Shown piece after piece: positions 45,048 through 57,418 of a stretch of DNA of 64,000 nucleotides. The notes below the pieces were generated by a model. That model made no database searches, was not told the DNA's origin, and saw only the letters and a list, made by a program, of their open reading frames with translations. Source of the DNA: Ephydatia muelleri (Eukaryota; Porifera; Demospongiae; Spongillida; Spongillidae); the NCBI GenBank assembly GCA_013339895.1, contig JABACO010000009.1, positions 3,701,190 to 3,765,189 of the forward strand, written 5' to 3'. How positions within the stretch are numbered: the first letter of the stretch is position 1; each line of letters starts with the position of its first letter. The translations under genes and the position numbers were made by a program.

Positions 45048-46183
45048 AGCCACAAATTCGTATACAGAGCTTGTATTTTTATGTTATTAAATCACTGTAG
45101 ATTGTGGATTCCACTCTCGAAATTTTTTTTTTAATTTACATAGAAATATGCAGTTTGATAGTATGCTTAGCAGAAAGTTGCTTACAACTAAAGTGTGACA
45201 AAATGTGTATCTATGACTAATAGTTGCTATTTTAAGATACAAAGGAATTAACGCTGTAGTCATGATTTGCTGCAACTTTGTAAGGTAAATGATTAATTAT
45301 TTTTTCTATTCCACCACCCGATAGTTCATATCAAGAAAAACTCACTGGTTGACTGATTTTTACCCCAACTGCAGTCATAATCGTTACAAGTTGTTGATCT
45401 GATTTTGTAATGCACATGTAGCTTGGAAAGCTTAAAATTTTAAGCTATCCCATGCCATCTGCCTGCAGCCTTTCCATATCTTACTAATGCACTCAATCTC
45501 GCATGTCTAAAGTTTAGGTACCTTCAACGGACTGTGACATGGTAACTCCCCTCTTCCGTTTTTGGTAACAGGCAATTTATTTATTTTTTCTTACTTTTGC
45601 TCAGAAAGTTACCCTCTGGTCCTTATCTAAATGTTAAGAGAACACCCTGTGGAACTGAAGAGTTTTGGCATCTGTTGGACCTATCATTGCTCAGTGGATA
45701 CTGGTGTCGTCATGCAATCGGAGAAAAGGAACTGATGTTTGATCAGTACACTATAATTACATAATGCAGGACACATTAGATACCACCACTCTGGACATGT
45801 TGCTTGGCCCTAGCAATGACTTATGCAATCTACTCACACCTTCTGGAACCACACAGTACCATTATCAAGTACATTTTTAAGCATGTATGCGGTTAAATAG
45901 GTAATTATTAACTGTAATAATTCCCCTCACAGACATAGTAGTTACATAATCCAAGGGCAACTTTTAATTTGCATGGTTTGCTTTTTACTGTTCGTCCACC
46001 TGCAACTACCAGGTGACTGCTAGTACAACGCATTATGCGTTATTTAGGCGCTCAAATTAAAATGCTGCAATTCGAATCGACGTTATTAATAATCAAATCT
46101 ATTAATCTATTTAATTGGAACACATTAAAATTAAATTTCAGTTTAAAATAATATATTGTGCTCAATCTGCACTTTCATACAGC
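45048..46183. other. Intergenic DNA between ankyrin and kinase genes
   Basis: ATTAAA at about 45087 may be the ankyrin gene's polyadenylation signal. A TTTCATACAG/C acceptor-like site lies directly before the kinase ATG. No further gene is seen. Confidence 0.4.
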
Positions 46184-47749
46184 ATGACATACGTGGTGGG
46201 AACAGACGTTGGCACGACGCGAATGCGATGCTTTCTCGTCGACCACGATGGAAAGACGCTCACGTCGCACTATCTTCCCGTCAACGTGCTGCACCCCAAG
46301 GCCGGCCATGCGGAGATGGATCCCGAAGAGTTCTGGCTCGGATTCAAAGATTTGGTCACGCAAACCATATCCAGGGCCGGGCTGGACGTCAAGGATGCCA
46401 AGTGCCTTGGGATCACGTGCCAGCGAAACACGTTTCTGCTGTGGCACAGAGAGACGGGGCGTCCTTTGTGCAACATGATCACGTGGCAGGACAGACGCGC
46501 CTCGCAGACTTGCAAAGACTGGAACGCGTCTCTCCAGTTCAAGTTCCTCCACACCGGAGCGAGCCTGCTGCACTTCGTTACAGGAAGCAAGCGGTTTCTG
46601 GCAGCAAGCATTCTGCTTCTCATTACCCAGCAGGTGGCCCCGCGCCTCTACTGGGCTCTAAACAACTACCCCAACGCACTAGACCTTGCACTGGCAGGGA
46701 AGGTGTGTTTCGGAACCATCGACACGTGGCTTCTATGGAAACTCACTGGCGGAAAGGTGCATGCCACGGACTATTCTAATATAAGCACATCGGCGTTGTT
46801 CGACCCTTACCAAATGCAATACAGCGATTTGGTTCTTTCAACTCTGGGCATCCCTGCTTCCATCCTCCCTAACGTGAAAGACACTGGAGGTCTCTTTGGA
46901 CACACAGACGAGGATATATTCGGCGCCGAGATTCCTATCACCGCCATCGTGTCTGACCAGACGAGTGCCATGTTTGCACAGGGCTGCTGGAGCCCCGGCG
47001 ACGTCAAGTGCACCCTGGGAACGGGTATGTTCCTGTCGTTCAACACTGGGCGGAAGGCGCACGCCTCTCTCACAGGATTCTACCCGGAGATAGGGTGGAA
47101 AATTGGTGAGGAGCTGGTATACCTTGCAGAGGCAAACTTCCCCAGCTGTGGCAGCGTCATACAGTGGGGATTGAACTTTGGGCTTTATTCAGATCCATCT
47201 CAGACAGCGGGGATCGCTGAAATGGTCGAGAGCAGTGATGGCCTTTGCTTTGTTCCCGCGTTTGATGGAATACAGGTACCTCACAACGACCCCACTGCCG
47301 CGGCCGGCATGATTGGACTGACACACAACACCCGGAAGGAGCACATGGTCAGAGCGCTTCTGGAGTCCATCGCCTACAACTTCAAGCAAGTGTTTGAAGC
47401 GGGGAAGAGCGAACTCAACTTGGAGGTGAACAGGATACGTGTGGACGGAGGTGTGTGCAACAACGACTTTGTGATGCAGCTGACAAGCAACATCATCGGG
47501 CACACCATCGAGAGACCGGCAGAGAGCGATATCACTGTCTATGGGGCCGTGTTCATTGCTGGATTGGCGTGTGGGTTCTGGGAGTCGAAGGACGAAATCA
47601 AACGTTTCTGGAAGTTGGACAGGACTTTCGACCCGGTGGTTGATGCCTCAGGGAAGGGAGTCATGTTGGACCGGTACAGAAACTGGCAGAGGGCACTTGA
47701 GAGATGCCTTTCTTGGTATCCATCATCTGAGCAGCATAAGAAGGCATAA
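46184..47749 (+). CDS. GK5: FGGY carbohydrate kinase, glycerol kinase 5 type
   Basis: A single uninterrupted frame of 521 residues from MTYVVGTDVGTTRMRCF. The frame stays open upstream to 46115, but this start matches where FGGY kinases begin. Family features: N-terminal phosphate-binding GTDVGTT, GITCQRNTF, the substrate-side WQDRRA, CFGTIDTWLLWKLTGG, ATDYSNISTSALFDP, the SDQTSAMF block, LGTGMFLSFNTG, and the C-terminal IRVDGGVCNNDFVMQ ATP-site motif. Overall order and length fit the animal GK5 branch, which is predicted to phosphorylate glycerol or a related polyol using ATP. The absence of introns contrasts with the intron-rich neighbours. Distinction from other FGGY subfamilies is by motif resemblance. 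Confidence 0.88.
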   Translation: MTYVVGTDVGTTRMRCFLVDHDGKTLTSHYLPVNVLHPKAGHAEMDPEEFWLGFKDLVTQTISRAGLDVKDAKCLGITCQRNTFLLWHRETGRPLCNMITWQDRRASQTCKDWNASLQFKFLHTGASLLHFVTGSKRFLAASILLLITQQVAPRLYWALNNYPNALDLALAGKVCFGTIDTWLLWKLTGGKVHATDYSNISTSALFDPYQMQYSDLVLSTLGIPASILPNVKDTGGLFGHTDEDIFGAEIPITAIVSDQTSAMFAQGCWSPGDVKCTLGTGMFLSFNTGRKAHASLTGFYPEIGWKIGEELVYLAEANFPSCGSVIQWGLNFGLYSDPSQTAGIAEMVESSDGLCFVPAFDGIQVPHNDPTAAAGMIGLTHNTRKEHMVRALLESIAYNFKQVFEAGKSELNLEVNRIRVDGGVCNNDFVMQLTSNIIGHTIERPAESDITVYGAVFIAGLACGFWESKDEIKRFWKLDRTFDPVVDASGKGVMLDRYRNWQRALERCLSWYPSSEQHKKA

Positions 47750-47965
47750 TGTCTTGTCAAATTGTTTTGCTGACAATGGTGTGGTCTAGTATGGTGGTTC
47801 ATTTGTCTGTGGCTACTTCGTTGTGTATGAATACAATCGAATTGCAATGGTTTTATCAAGGATTTATCATTTAACAGCATGAGTAATGCTTTCAAATATA
47901 CTCAAGCTGTACATGTGCGTCTCTATTCATTCCATGGTATGCGTTACAATACCTTATGAAGACAA

Positions 47966-48112
47966 GTAAATAAAAAGCACGGAAGGACTGGGTAAAATTA
48001 ACTACACCTCTTAACTACACCTATTTAGCACACTCAGTAAATAGTGCATGCTGATGTTAGAGTGAGGCCTAGTTCATTTTACCCATTCAAATCTTGTTTC
48101 CGTGCTTTTTAC
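47966..48112. mobile_element. MITE-like inverted repeat
   Basis: TAAAAAGCACGGAA with GGGTAAAAT at about 47970-48000 recurs inverted at 48076-48112 (ATTTTACCC ... TTCCGTGCTTTTTA). The left end contains AATAAA and may supply the polyadenylation signal of the kinase gene. Target duplication not identified. Confidence 0.55.
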
Positions 48113-48269
48113 ATCACCATTGACTTTCAATCCGATATGCCACCAACTTTCTCCTATAGAGAATGTTTTTATTTACTTCCATAAGTTTTTTTTTTTGCTT
48201 TCGTAGCGTCTTTACATGGTCGTAGCGTCTTTACATGGTCATAGTCCATCACCAAAAATTTGGACACAG

Positions 48270-48335
48270 ATGGGGGTGGTGGGGGCGGTGATGGGGGTGG
48301 TGATGGGGGTGGTGATGGGGGTGGTGATATGTAAT
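48270..48335. repeat. GGTGATGGGGGT minisatellite
   Basis: About five units of the 12-mer GGTGATGGGGGT with slight variation, G-rich on +. The region 47750-48260 before it has no gene. A 20-bp duplication (GTAGCGTCTTTACATGGTC) occurs at 48205-48242. Confidence 0.85.
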
Positions 48336-48863
48336 ATTTAGCCCCCCACCCCACCCGACGGCCTTGCTTTATACTGTTGTGAGTCCGTTTGGATGAAGAC
48401 AAATTTAAAAGTTGCCACCATTCTGTCCCAATGTCCTGTCCAGATTGATCAGGTATAATCCAACTGTACGATTAGTGTCATTTAATAATGTACAGGGTCT
48501 CTTATAGTCAACACACTTTATATGCCATCATTGTCAAGCATAAGACTGATGGAAAATATCACGCATGTGTATTCTCCACAACCAGCTCTTGGATAATTAA
48601 ACTCAGTATAACATAAAATTAATTAAGATAAGTATAACAATATTGAATAAATCATCGGTCTCCTCTTTGTGCCTCAATACCAGCCTTCACCAATGGCACC
48701 CGAAGCAAAGGATAAGAGCGTCAGCCATGTCAGTTGTGTTAAGTTTCTCTCATCTCTGTGTGGCAAGGAGTAGCACATCCATGGTGTTTGGATGTTGGAC
48801 TTGGATGTGATCTCTCACACATAGGTGGCAATACGGCTGTTGTGTACTCATTATTGTAGGCCT

Positions 48864-49025
48864 CATGCTGGAGGTGGTGGTGCAGACCATGCTGGAGGTG
48901 GTGGTGCTGGCCATTCTGGAGGTGGTGGTGGTGGCCATTCTGGAGGTAGTGGCGCTGGCCATTCTTGGTGGTGGCCATTCTGGAGGTAGTGGTGCAGACC
49001 ATGCTGGAGGTGGTGGTGGTGGCAG
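48864..49025. repeat. 24-bp GGTGGT-rich imperfect tandem repeat
   Basis: Imperfect repeats of CTGGAGGTGGTGGTGCAGAC or CTGGAGGTGGTGGTGCTGGC followed by CATG or CATT. One frame encodes Gly-Gly-Gly with AGHSG or ADHAG spacers, the other Leu-Glu-Val-Val. No flanking coding context, so treated as a minisatellite rather than a Gly/His-rich protein exon. Confidence 0.7.
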
Positions 49026-51225
49026 TGCCAGGATCACCATTAGTTATTGCACAAGGGTTGGGTTTGTACAGGGAGTAGTTATTGGGAGAAGGAAATGTCA
49101 TTAATTACTTTCACTATAGTTTTCAGATTAGCCAACCCTAGTGTGTGTGTGTGTGTGTGTATAAAATGAAGCTGTACATCACATAAAGAACCTAAATGCT
49201 TTGATCTCAAATGGGGTCACCAGGGCTTAGAGGAGGACTGTTTTTTACTTACCCTCCCTTACATGTTTATATAATTCATTTGCTAATTAAACTTCACAGA
49301 TAGCTTTTAGCAATCACCTGCATTCGCTCTTCGCGCACTTGGTGCTTTAGCAAGTAACGTATGCTACATGGACTGATCTAGTAACAACATTTTGAGCTAG
49401 CCATGGATGGGTCTTACGAACGGCATCATTTAAAAGCTTACTATACCTAAGAATTGCTCTTTCTAGACCACAATTATACTCCACTAGTGTGAGCGAGTTT
49501 GGTTTATAGATATGGTTGTAATGGTTGTAATGGTTGTAATGGTTGTAATGGTTGTAATGATTGTTTTTTATTGGCAGCCTTAGGTGTTAAAACGGTAAGC
49601 CTTATTGTACATCTTCTAAAGACCACACCCCAACATTCAATTGACAGGTCACAAAGGAGAAAGTCCTGACTGTACACTGAATGGCTTTGTGCAGATCCCT
49701 TAAGTTAATGTTTTACATGCTAGTGCAATACAACATACTTTAACATACGTGGTAGTTCTAAGACCCCTGCGTCTCGGTAAGTCTGGACGGGTCTGGTGTG
49801 GCATACGTTTAGCCAATCAGACAGCATCGGGGTCATTCCAATACCGACTCCATTCAGATACCTTAATGGCAGCTAAATTGTCCTTGTACTTCTGCCTTTT
49901 TTAACGTAGTTCTGCGTATCCAAATATCTGCATTAAAAATTGTGACTGGTTTTTACGAAGGTTACGAGAGGTAGGTATTTATTAAAATCTTGTTCTCAAT
50001 AGTTTAAAGATGATAAAACTTCAGATTTGCCTGGATCATGGAGCTTTGAGCTCTCTTTCATGCAGCATTGTATATAAAATCGTACGCAATATCCAAGTTA
50101 AGGATGTACTGCTTTTTAATTAGAGTATAAAGTCAACGTTGTGTATTCAACTCTTCCAATGACGGTACCTCCTCAAAAACGTCAAAAAACGTTGCGGGCA
50201 AGCAATTTCTATCTACCATGAAACTTTCAGGATGATCTGGCTATGCGCAATGGCTCATTTTCAGCTTTCCATTGAATGTGTGACAGCTCTCTATCACTTT
50301 AAAACAGAATTTGGTTTTCGTAGTATGGAATCAATACTCTGTTAGGAGATATAGTTGTTGGACTTACAATACACTTCTTTGTAGAATTGTGTAATCCAAT
50401 CAACCTTAGAGCCGCACATAAATACACCCTTTGTTGAGGGTATTTACTCCGTGCCTATGTATAATCACCATGCATCATTGTATTGGTCAATGAACGTTAT
50501 AATATGCAACTTTCAGAATTTTTGGACTGTGCGCAATGATTCATTTTCGCTACAGACCAAGTTATATGATTGCGGGAGATGCCAAATACCGTTAGCCATG
50601 CATAACATTTCATGGAACCAAAATATGGATTGAAGCTTTAAAAGCATCTATTGGTAAGTTGTGCAAAAAACTGTGTGCATTAAAAACAAATAGCTAGAAT
50701 TTGGGAAGCTATTGTGCAATTTCTAAGTTATGATTATGTGAAACCAAGGTCTGAGTTACCTCAGCAAATTTCCAATGGAAATACAAGACCCCATGCCACT
50801 CACTGCTAAACGGCTGAGATCAGATTGCAATAAGTGTGATTATGCAAGAGAGAAAATGTCATATAAATGTATTAAATACTATAAACAGTTCAAAGGCATT
50901 CCAAGTTTGAAAGATAATACAAGAAAGCTTACTCAAGCATTAAAACGCAAGGCTGCAATAGAAATTAAATTGTGCACAGAACTTTGTAAACAAATAATAT
51001 GTTAAATGTTCAACAGGGTAAATATTCAAAGATGTCTAACTTGGTTAGCCAGCTTAGTGCAGGCATGGTAAACCAACGATTGAAAACTGTTATTGAAGAA
51101 AAATAATAAAAGTTGCACATTTGGCAGTGATTGTGCAGTGGCAAATGTTATATATGGACAAACCAAGAACAGGGTACTGGAGACCCAAGTGGCTTTAAGT
51201 CATGAAAATATAACGCCAGGGACGT
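49026..51225. other. Low-information intergenic DNA before block B
   Basis: Contains (GT)n at 49141-49160 and a 9-bp ATGGTTGTA tandem at 49513-49558. Two similar stretches (AACTTTCAG..., TGCGCAATG) occur near 50220 and 50510. A Lys/Arg/Cys-rich frame at 50775-51005 starting MEIQDPMPL has no recognised domain. The segment ends at the block B boundary. Confidence 0.4.
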
Positions 51226-53453
51226 TAGCTAGATGACTAAGTATAAAGAACTACGAATACCAAGTCATAACAGCGCACTGATGTTTTAATGTAACAGTGA
51301 TAGATTTAGAAACAGGTCGGCCGCATGCACAGAGAGAGAGGGGGGAGGAAGGGGGACAAGAGTACACTCATTTACCCACTTACGTCTTTGATTTGCAGTT
51401 CCGTCAGACATACAATGCCAAGTCTCACGTGAGCTGAATTGATAAACTGGTATATTATTAAACAGGAAGACGGCCGGAAACATTATTGAGACCCTTTTTC
51501 TTTTTTTTTCCCGAGAGAAAAAAAAAAGGGAGTGGTTAAAGGGCGGGAGAAGGTGGAAGAAAAATAAAATAAAAAAGATCTGGGTCTACTTATATTGGTC
51601 GGGCTAGGAGCTGAGTCTACTCACAGGCACTATCCCATTACCGCCTGGCACGAGACCTTTTGCCTGCTACCTTTCGGTCCTGGGCCGGTTCGATCTTCAT
51701 TATTCAACCTGGATACGGCCGGACTCCTCCGGCGAACCCATATTGATGCCAGACTTAATGCGGGCGCCCGCTCGACATAGAACATCAGCTCCTAGTGAAT
51801 CCCGACCTCACAGTATCCGCCAGATCAAGCCCCGTTGATTCACTACGGTTACAGGTCCACGCCACTGAACCCGGCAAGTTTATACCTTGAAAAGTTCTGA
51901 TTTCTACAGCCCTTTTTTTTTCTTTACTTATCTCGTACGTATTGCCCAATGATTATGATGCTGCTTCACGAGTACGTCTTTTGCCTGCTTTCAGAACGTG
52001 TTGGTCGCGTACCTGATTGCATCCCCAGTCACCACTGTCTTCCGTTGGCCTTGATAAGGAGGATGAGACAATAAAAGTTGTTCATTGTGTGGGGTATCAC
52101 TTGCAAAATATGTTGCTCACCATTGCACTATACACATGACCCATCACACAATATACACACATGTATTCATGCATGCACACATCCTGGGGACACACCCATC
52201 GTGTTCCTCTCTTTTGACACGCCCACATCCGGGGGCCACATCCTCTCTTTTGACACGCCCACACTGGTTTTGCACACAAAAAAGTGGCATGATCTCCATG
52301 GTAACGGCGGTGGAGTACCTCGGTGTTATTGAGCGAGACTCCCAAACCCATATCATCTCAACTGTTTTTAAGTGATTTTGGGTAAGCATGAGGGTGAGCG
52401 TATTTGGAACGTATTCTCTAGCAACTCTTAGGTTGCTTCGAGTGATGAGTTACAAGGTGAGAGAAAAGGTAAAATATGCTGCATGCCACACACAAACTTT
52501 TTTTGCTCCATGAAACCATAGTAACACTGTCTGACCTCTTTTCATCAATTCCTTTAGGTTCAAGCCATATTAGAACTTTTAACGTGTAATGGTATTAATG
52601 TCTTCCGAGTAGAAGGTTGTGCGTTTCCACAAACTCTTCACAGGAACCCTATACATGTATGGAGGCATTGCTTCATTGTAAGGTATTAGCTCCCTTTTTG
52701 TACCATCATCCAAATCACTTCGTAGAGAGAAAAAATTGTTATGTAACAGATCGAGACAATTCAATATTATTATTTATTTCTTTTTGTTTGTTTTTCACCC
52801 TACACGAGTGTCCTTGTCATTACAAACACCTTTCATATGAATTCAGTTGACCTCAATTACAAATGGTTACCGCGTGACGGCTAGGCTTAACGCATACTTG
52901 TATGAATGAAATTAAGGTCACAAATTCGTCATCACAGCGCGTGGGGGCCGGTTTTGGGGAGTTATTTCACGTTACAGCATCTTTTGCAGGTTTCCTGACA
53001 CTGCAACATACTGAAGCGCCTAAGCTGATCAAGAAAACATGCCACATTTGTTTTGTAAAACCACACACTGTTGACTACTATAGGGTGCATATATCAGTTC
53101 TCAATCAAATAACTTCTGTTCCTAATCGTGTGCCGACGCTAAACAGCTACATCCTATCATAAAAATCCTGATTATCAGACCCAGCAGGCCATGAGTTTAA
53201 GTTTTTTTAGGCGCATGCATTTTCACATTTTTATCTCCTTTGATGTCGTCATAACGTTAACACATGGTTGGATGATGAAAGTGTCACTCACGTGCTTGCT
53301 GTAAATGAGTAATATATTCTCTGATGCAATATTCATCGGATATTTCCGTAAAAGCAGTGCATTAACATGGCGGACGTGTGACACTGTGCGGTCACATGAT
53401 AGTTTATACTAATAACACAGAATAAGGTCTGTTGTCGTGCGATTACTATATAG

Positions 53454-55345
53454 ATGGAAAGGGCTGCTTTTGTACTATTTGCAGCAAACGTCGCGTTTGC
53501 TATTCTCTCAGTGATAGGCCAAGTGGGCCAGAATGTATCCCTGCCACTGTGGCTGGCAGCTGCGCAGCAAAACACCTCGGGCAACGCCTCCGGGGATGAG
53601 AACGCCGACTCGATGGGTCCTTACTTTGTTCTTTCCTTTTCTTCACTTGCCTTTGTGGTCGTATTCGGTCTGGCCACGCTCATCAGCTTTGCATTGTTCC
53701 CAAGGAGGGTCACGAGAGAGGAACTAGCGTTTCCGCAGTGGCAGCTGTTCTTAGTCGGCCTCTTTGATTCTTTAAACGGACTCTTCGTTGTGTACGCCTC
53801 CCCTCCCGTGCGAACGGCGCCGTTCCTCCAAGCTATTCTCGGAAATTTTCTGATTCCTCTCACCATAGTTTTTCGGTACGTCATACTACAGTATTCAGTG
53901 TACTATTCTAATGCATCTCCGTGGTAATCAGGTCTACATTAATACGTGTGCATGCGTCATTTCGCTGGATCGTTTCGCGACAGAGCATGCATTCAGTCTA
54001 CCCGTATTCGCAGCCGTTGCCTGCATGTGGTCACGGCATGGCAATAGCTCGCAGTGCTAATCAGCGATTACCTGTTGACAAGTGCAGATGAGTCGTATTC
54101 ATTGATTGCGCCGGCGTGCTATTCAGTATTGTGCACGTGATGTGGTATTTTATTGCATGTACCTATAACATGCATGCTCACTCTTTTCTCTCTTTTCTCT
54201 CCTGTAGGTTACTCATTATTAGAAAGAGGCCAACCCTTTTGAAACTTTGCTGCGCTGGAGCGGTCCTTATTGGTCTCTTAGCGTCTCTCATTCCGATCAT
54301 GAGCGGAGACAACTCTGATCCACAAGACAAGCAGGCTTGGCTGCAGCAGCCCATAGCCGCGAGGGTTCTGTGGCCCTTGTGCTTCATGTTTGGATTCGTA
54401 TGTCTTCTTATAGTAATAGCATGGCAGGGTGTGTTGCTAAATCTTTGTTTCTTGCATCTGTAATAATATCAGGTACCAGCTGCATTAATGAATGTGTTTC
54501 AGGAGAAAGGGCTTAAGGACAGCAGGAAAGTGAACTTGCTGTACTACCTCTTTTGGATTAACCTTCACCAGCTTTGGGTAACCGCTTTGCTCTTCTGGTT
54601 TGATATTGTCCCGTATTTTGGTACCAGCAATGGAATTCAGCAATTCGGAAGATCGTGAGTATCCATATATATTCATTCGACCCATATAGAAGCACAACTA
54701 ATGTACTTCATTTAGCTACTGGTTTTCTGTCAAGTGTTTCTTTGGGGGTGCTGGGTGCAATTCCAGTGCTGGAGTGCGAGGAACAGTCTTCATAGCTATG
54801 TATGTCTTATCTTATGTGGCACAAGGCCTGTTAATAAGGTATGCAGAAGGAGCCACTCTTCTAGCCATTGTGCAGGTATGATGTGGCCATGAATCAATGA
54901 TCATACGTCGCGTAAATGTTTGCCATTCCAATTAAAGGCGGTGGTTAGTCCACTTGGAGCACTGTTCTGGAGTCTCTTCTCTTGCGTTGATGGTTGTGAT
55001 ACCATTGAATGGGGACCAAATGCTACCAGCCTTACATACTACAGTATCGGAGGACTGATATTGATAGTTCCTGCAATCTTTCTTTACAACATGTGTGTTA
55101 TAAGTACATCCTTATATGGAACATTTTGCAATGTGATGTGTGCATTTTCATCTATTATTAGGCCCCAAAGTGACGTACTCAAGTTCTTTACATGTCGATG
55201 TGCAAGAAGGTAAGTGCATGTTACTATACCAGTCACTGTATTGTATTCTCTATTTTCTGTACTCAGGTACAATGCTTCATATCCTGCCATACAGGCTGAG
55301 GAAACTGAACCATTTTTGAAAGGTGTAAAATATGATAAACCATGA
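53454..55345 (+). CDS. CRT-like transporter, copy B, intact frame
   Basis: Exons 53454-53875, 54208-54397, 54473-54654, 54716-54875, 54938-55092, 55162-55209 and 55267-55345 join without a break to 411 residues. The junction of exons 1 and 2 reads LTIVFRLLIIRKRPTLLKL, the expected charged loop between membrane helices. This is possible because the T-run ending exon 1 has five T (four in copy A). About ten hydrophobic segments, a Cys-rich loop in exon 4 (KCFFGGAGCNSS), and a cytosolic C-terminus ending EETEPFLKGVKYDKP. The acidic ExEPFL-type end may act as an endolysosomal sorting signal (inference). Predicted solute carrier of an acidic organelle. Substrate unknown. Confidence 0.8.
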
Positions 55346-55593
55346 TCATAGGTGTATAGTTATGCACACAATTTGAAGTGCTATTTCAACGCTCCAATGA
55401 TTGAGCTCAATTAACACTGCCGAAACTAAACATGCAACTGAAAGAGTGAGACGTTAACAATTTCCATTCACAAGTTAACCTATACTGGTCGTCAGACTTT
55501 ATACTTTGGTGTATTTACATGCATGTATTTCGGAAACCACTGAAGTGCATGTATTTTAGTTTATTCAATGCAAATCTTCACTCATTTTCTCAT

Positions 55594-55710
55594 GCAATGG
55601 ATAGTTGGCCTGCATCGTTATGCGGACAGTCGTGCATGGATAGTTGGCCTGCATTGTGATGTGGACAGTCATGCATGGATTGTTGGCCTGCATCGTTATG
55701 TGGACAGTCG
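55594..55710. repeat. About 39-bp tandem repeat, copy B
   Basis: Three units, same as 14375-14491. Confidence 0.85.
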
Positions 55711-56189
55711 CTATGGTGCTTTAGTTGAGCTTACTTTATAGCTGCTGTCTGCCTCATTTCATTTTGGTTGATTTTGACACACAAAATATACTGAGCATTC
55801 CATTCACTTGAAATTGAGGCCAAGCCAAGGGGAACACTATGCGTACATTTTACCTTGAAGGCGGGGTCGATGTATTCAATAATTACAACGAGGTGTAACG
55901 ATAGTAACTGAGGTGAAGACGCGAATTCTTTAAAGAGCAATTTGCTACACTTTCGTGATAGTCATGTTGTATCATAAATAGAAGAGAGATTGAACAGCGT
56001 TCTATGAATGTTCAGTGTAGCAACCATGGTTCACTGGTCGTTATAGCCTTCAATACTCAGCAATTACGAAGCTCTAATACTTGGTTAAGTACTCAGAGAC
56101 GCGTCCGGCCGAGAAGAATGGCGTGTGGATGAATGACGTGATGCGCCTTTAATTTCATCTCACCTGTAAACTTCGCCTGGAATGGAGCT

Positions 56190-56361
56190 GCCTCACACGC
56201 ACACACACATACACACACACACACACACGCGCGCGCGCGCACACATACACGTGCACGCATGCACGCACACACAACACACACACACACGCGCGCGCGCACA
56301 CACACACGTGCACGCATGCACGCACACACAACACACACACGTACACACAGACACACACACA

Positions 56362-56406
<45 letters not shown>
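56190..56406. repeat. (CA)n / (CG)n tract, copy B
   Basis: Same structure as 14972-15188, including the CGCGCGCGCG runs. The near-equal microsatellite length in both blocks argues for a very recent separation. Confidence 0.95.
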
Positions 56407-56408
<2 letters not shown>

Positions 56409-56525
56409 TTTCTACACTCCCCTGAAATCTCGAGCTTACCCTATAATTCAGCTGCACCCCTTTCCTAAAACCCTGTGCACGGCCCTTCAAACATAGCACC
56501 ATAGATTAGCTATGTTTCCGAAGTC

Positions 56526-56641
56526 TAGTCTCGTCCCCAGACCCAGATTCCCAACAGCTGCGGGTGGATTACATCACCGCTACGTAGCGGTGATGTAATC
56601 CACCCGCAGCTGTTGGGAATCTGGGTCTGGGGACGAGACTA
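56526..56641. mobile_element. TAGTCTCG palindromic MITE, copy B
   Basis: Identical to 15308-15423 with the same TCCGAAGTC duplications, so it was present before the blocks separated. Confidence 0.9.
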
Positions 56642-57054
56642 TCCGAAGTCAGCGACAAAAGCAACAATAATGCACGAATAAATTAGAGAATGAGAGATGC
56701 GCAGTAACAAACGCGCATGACACGTTGTCTTGTCTCTATTTAGAGCACGCTGATAGCTGCGAGAGGTCACATGAGGCTTGCTTGATCCAATCGGCTGCAG
56801 GTATGTCTGTGTTTTTATGTCAGTGTCATATCGGCTTGAAAAATGCCCCAGTGGTATGGCGGTACTTGAATGCGCAGTAATCTTACGTATTCTTTATTTT
56901 TCCTCTATAGGTTGTCGTTTATCGCTTTGGTGTTATTAAGTTGGAAAGTGCTACCTGCAACAAGGAACGATGTGCAGAAAAGGACGAGGTAGAAAAGGAG
57001 GCAGCGTTGTTGGAGGTGAGTAACGAGGAAAACATGGTTGCGATGTTTGGTTGT

Positions 57055-57125
57055 AATGGCGATGATGTTATGCAAGTCAGACTAGTATGAAACGTTCGTG
57101 ATTCGATCATTTTGCCTGAGCCATT
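57055..57125 (+). ncRNA. C/D box snoRNA 1, copy B
   Basis: Same as 15837-15907: stem AATGGC/GCCATT, box C GATGATGT, box D CTGA. Confidence 0.75.
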
Positions 57126-57346
57126 TTGACGTGTTCTGAAACGAGTGGTCGTGCTTACTTAAGAGTGATAAATTCTTTTTCTTTGCAGGGCTGATGGAAC
57201 ACGTGCAGGGGGCGAGGCCGTGTGTGAGGTCAATTGTGGAGGCACGTGTAGATGTGGAGCGCAATGATAGGTGAGACGCACGTGCTATGTAATGAATACA
57301 CTTGCCGCGAGCATAAGGTTGACAATCATTTCATGAGCTAAACCTC

Positions 57347-57418
57347 AATAGCTGTGAGGATGTTACAAAAGTCAGACTAGTATGAGTTTTGCTGATTCGA
57401 CTGTCATTCTGAGCTATT
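57347..57418 (+). ncRNA. C/D box snoRNA 2, copy B
   Basis: Same as 16129-16200, with the degenerate box C. Confidence 0.6.

Noticed and set aside
48864-49025. Gly/His-rich structural protein exon
   Set aside because: Imperfect frame, no flanking splice sites or start, and equally open Val/Leu frames: better explained as a minisatellite.
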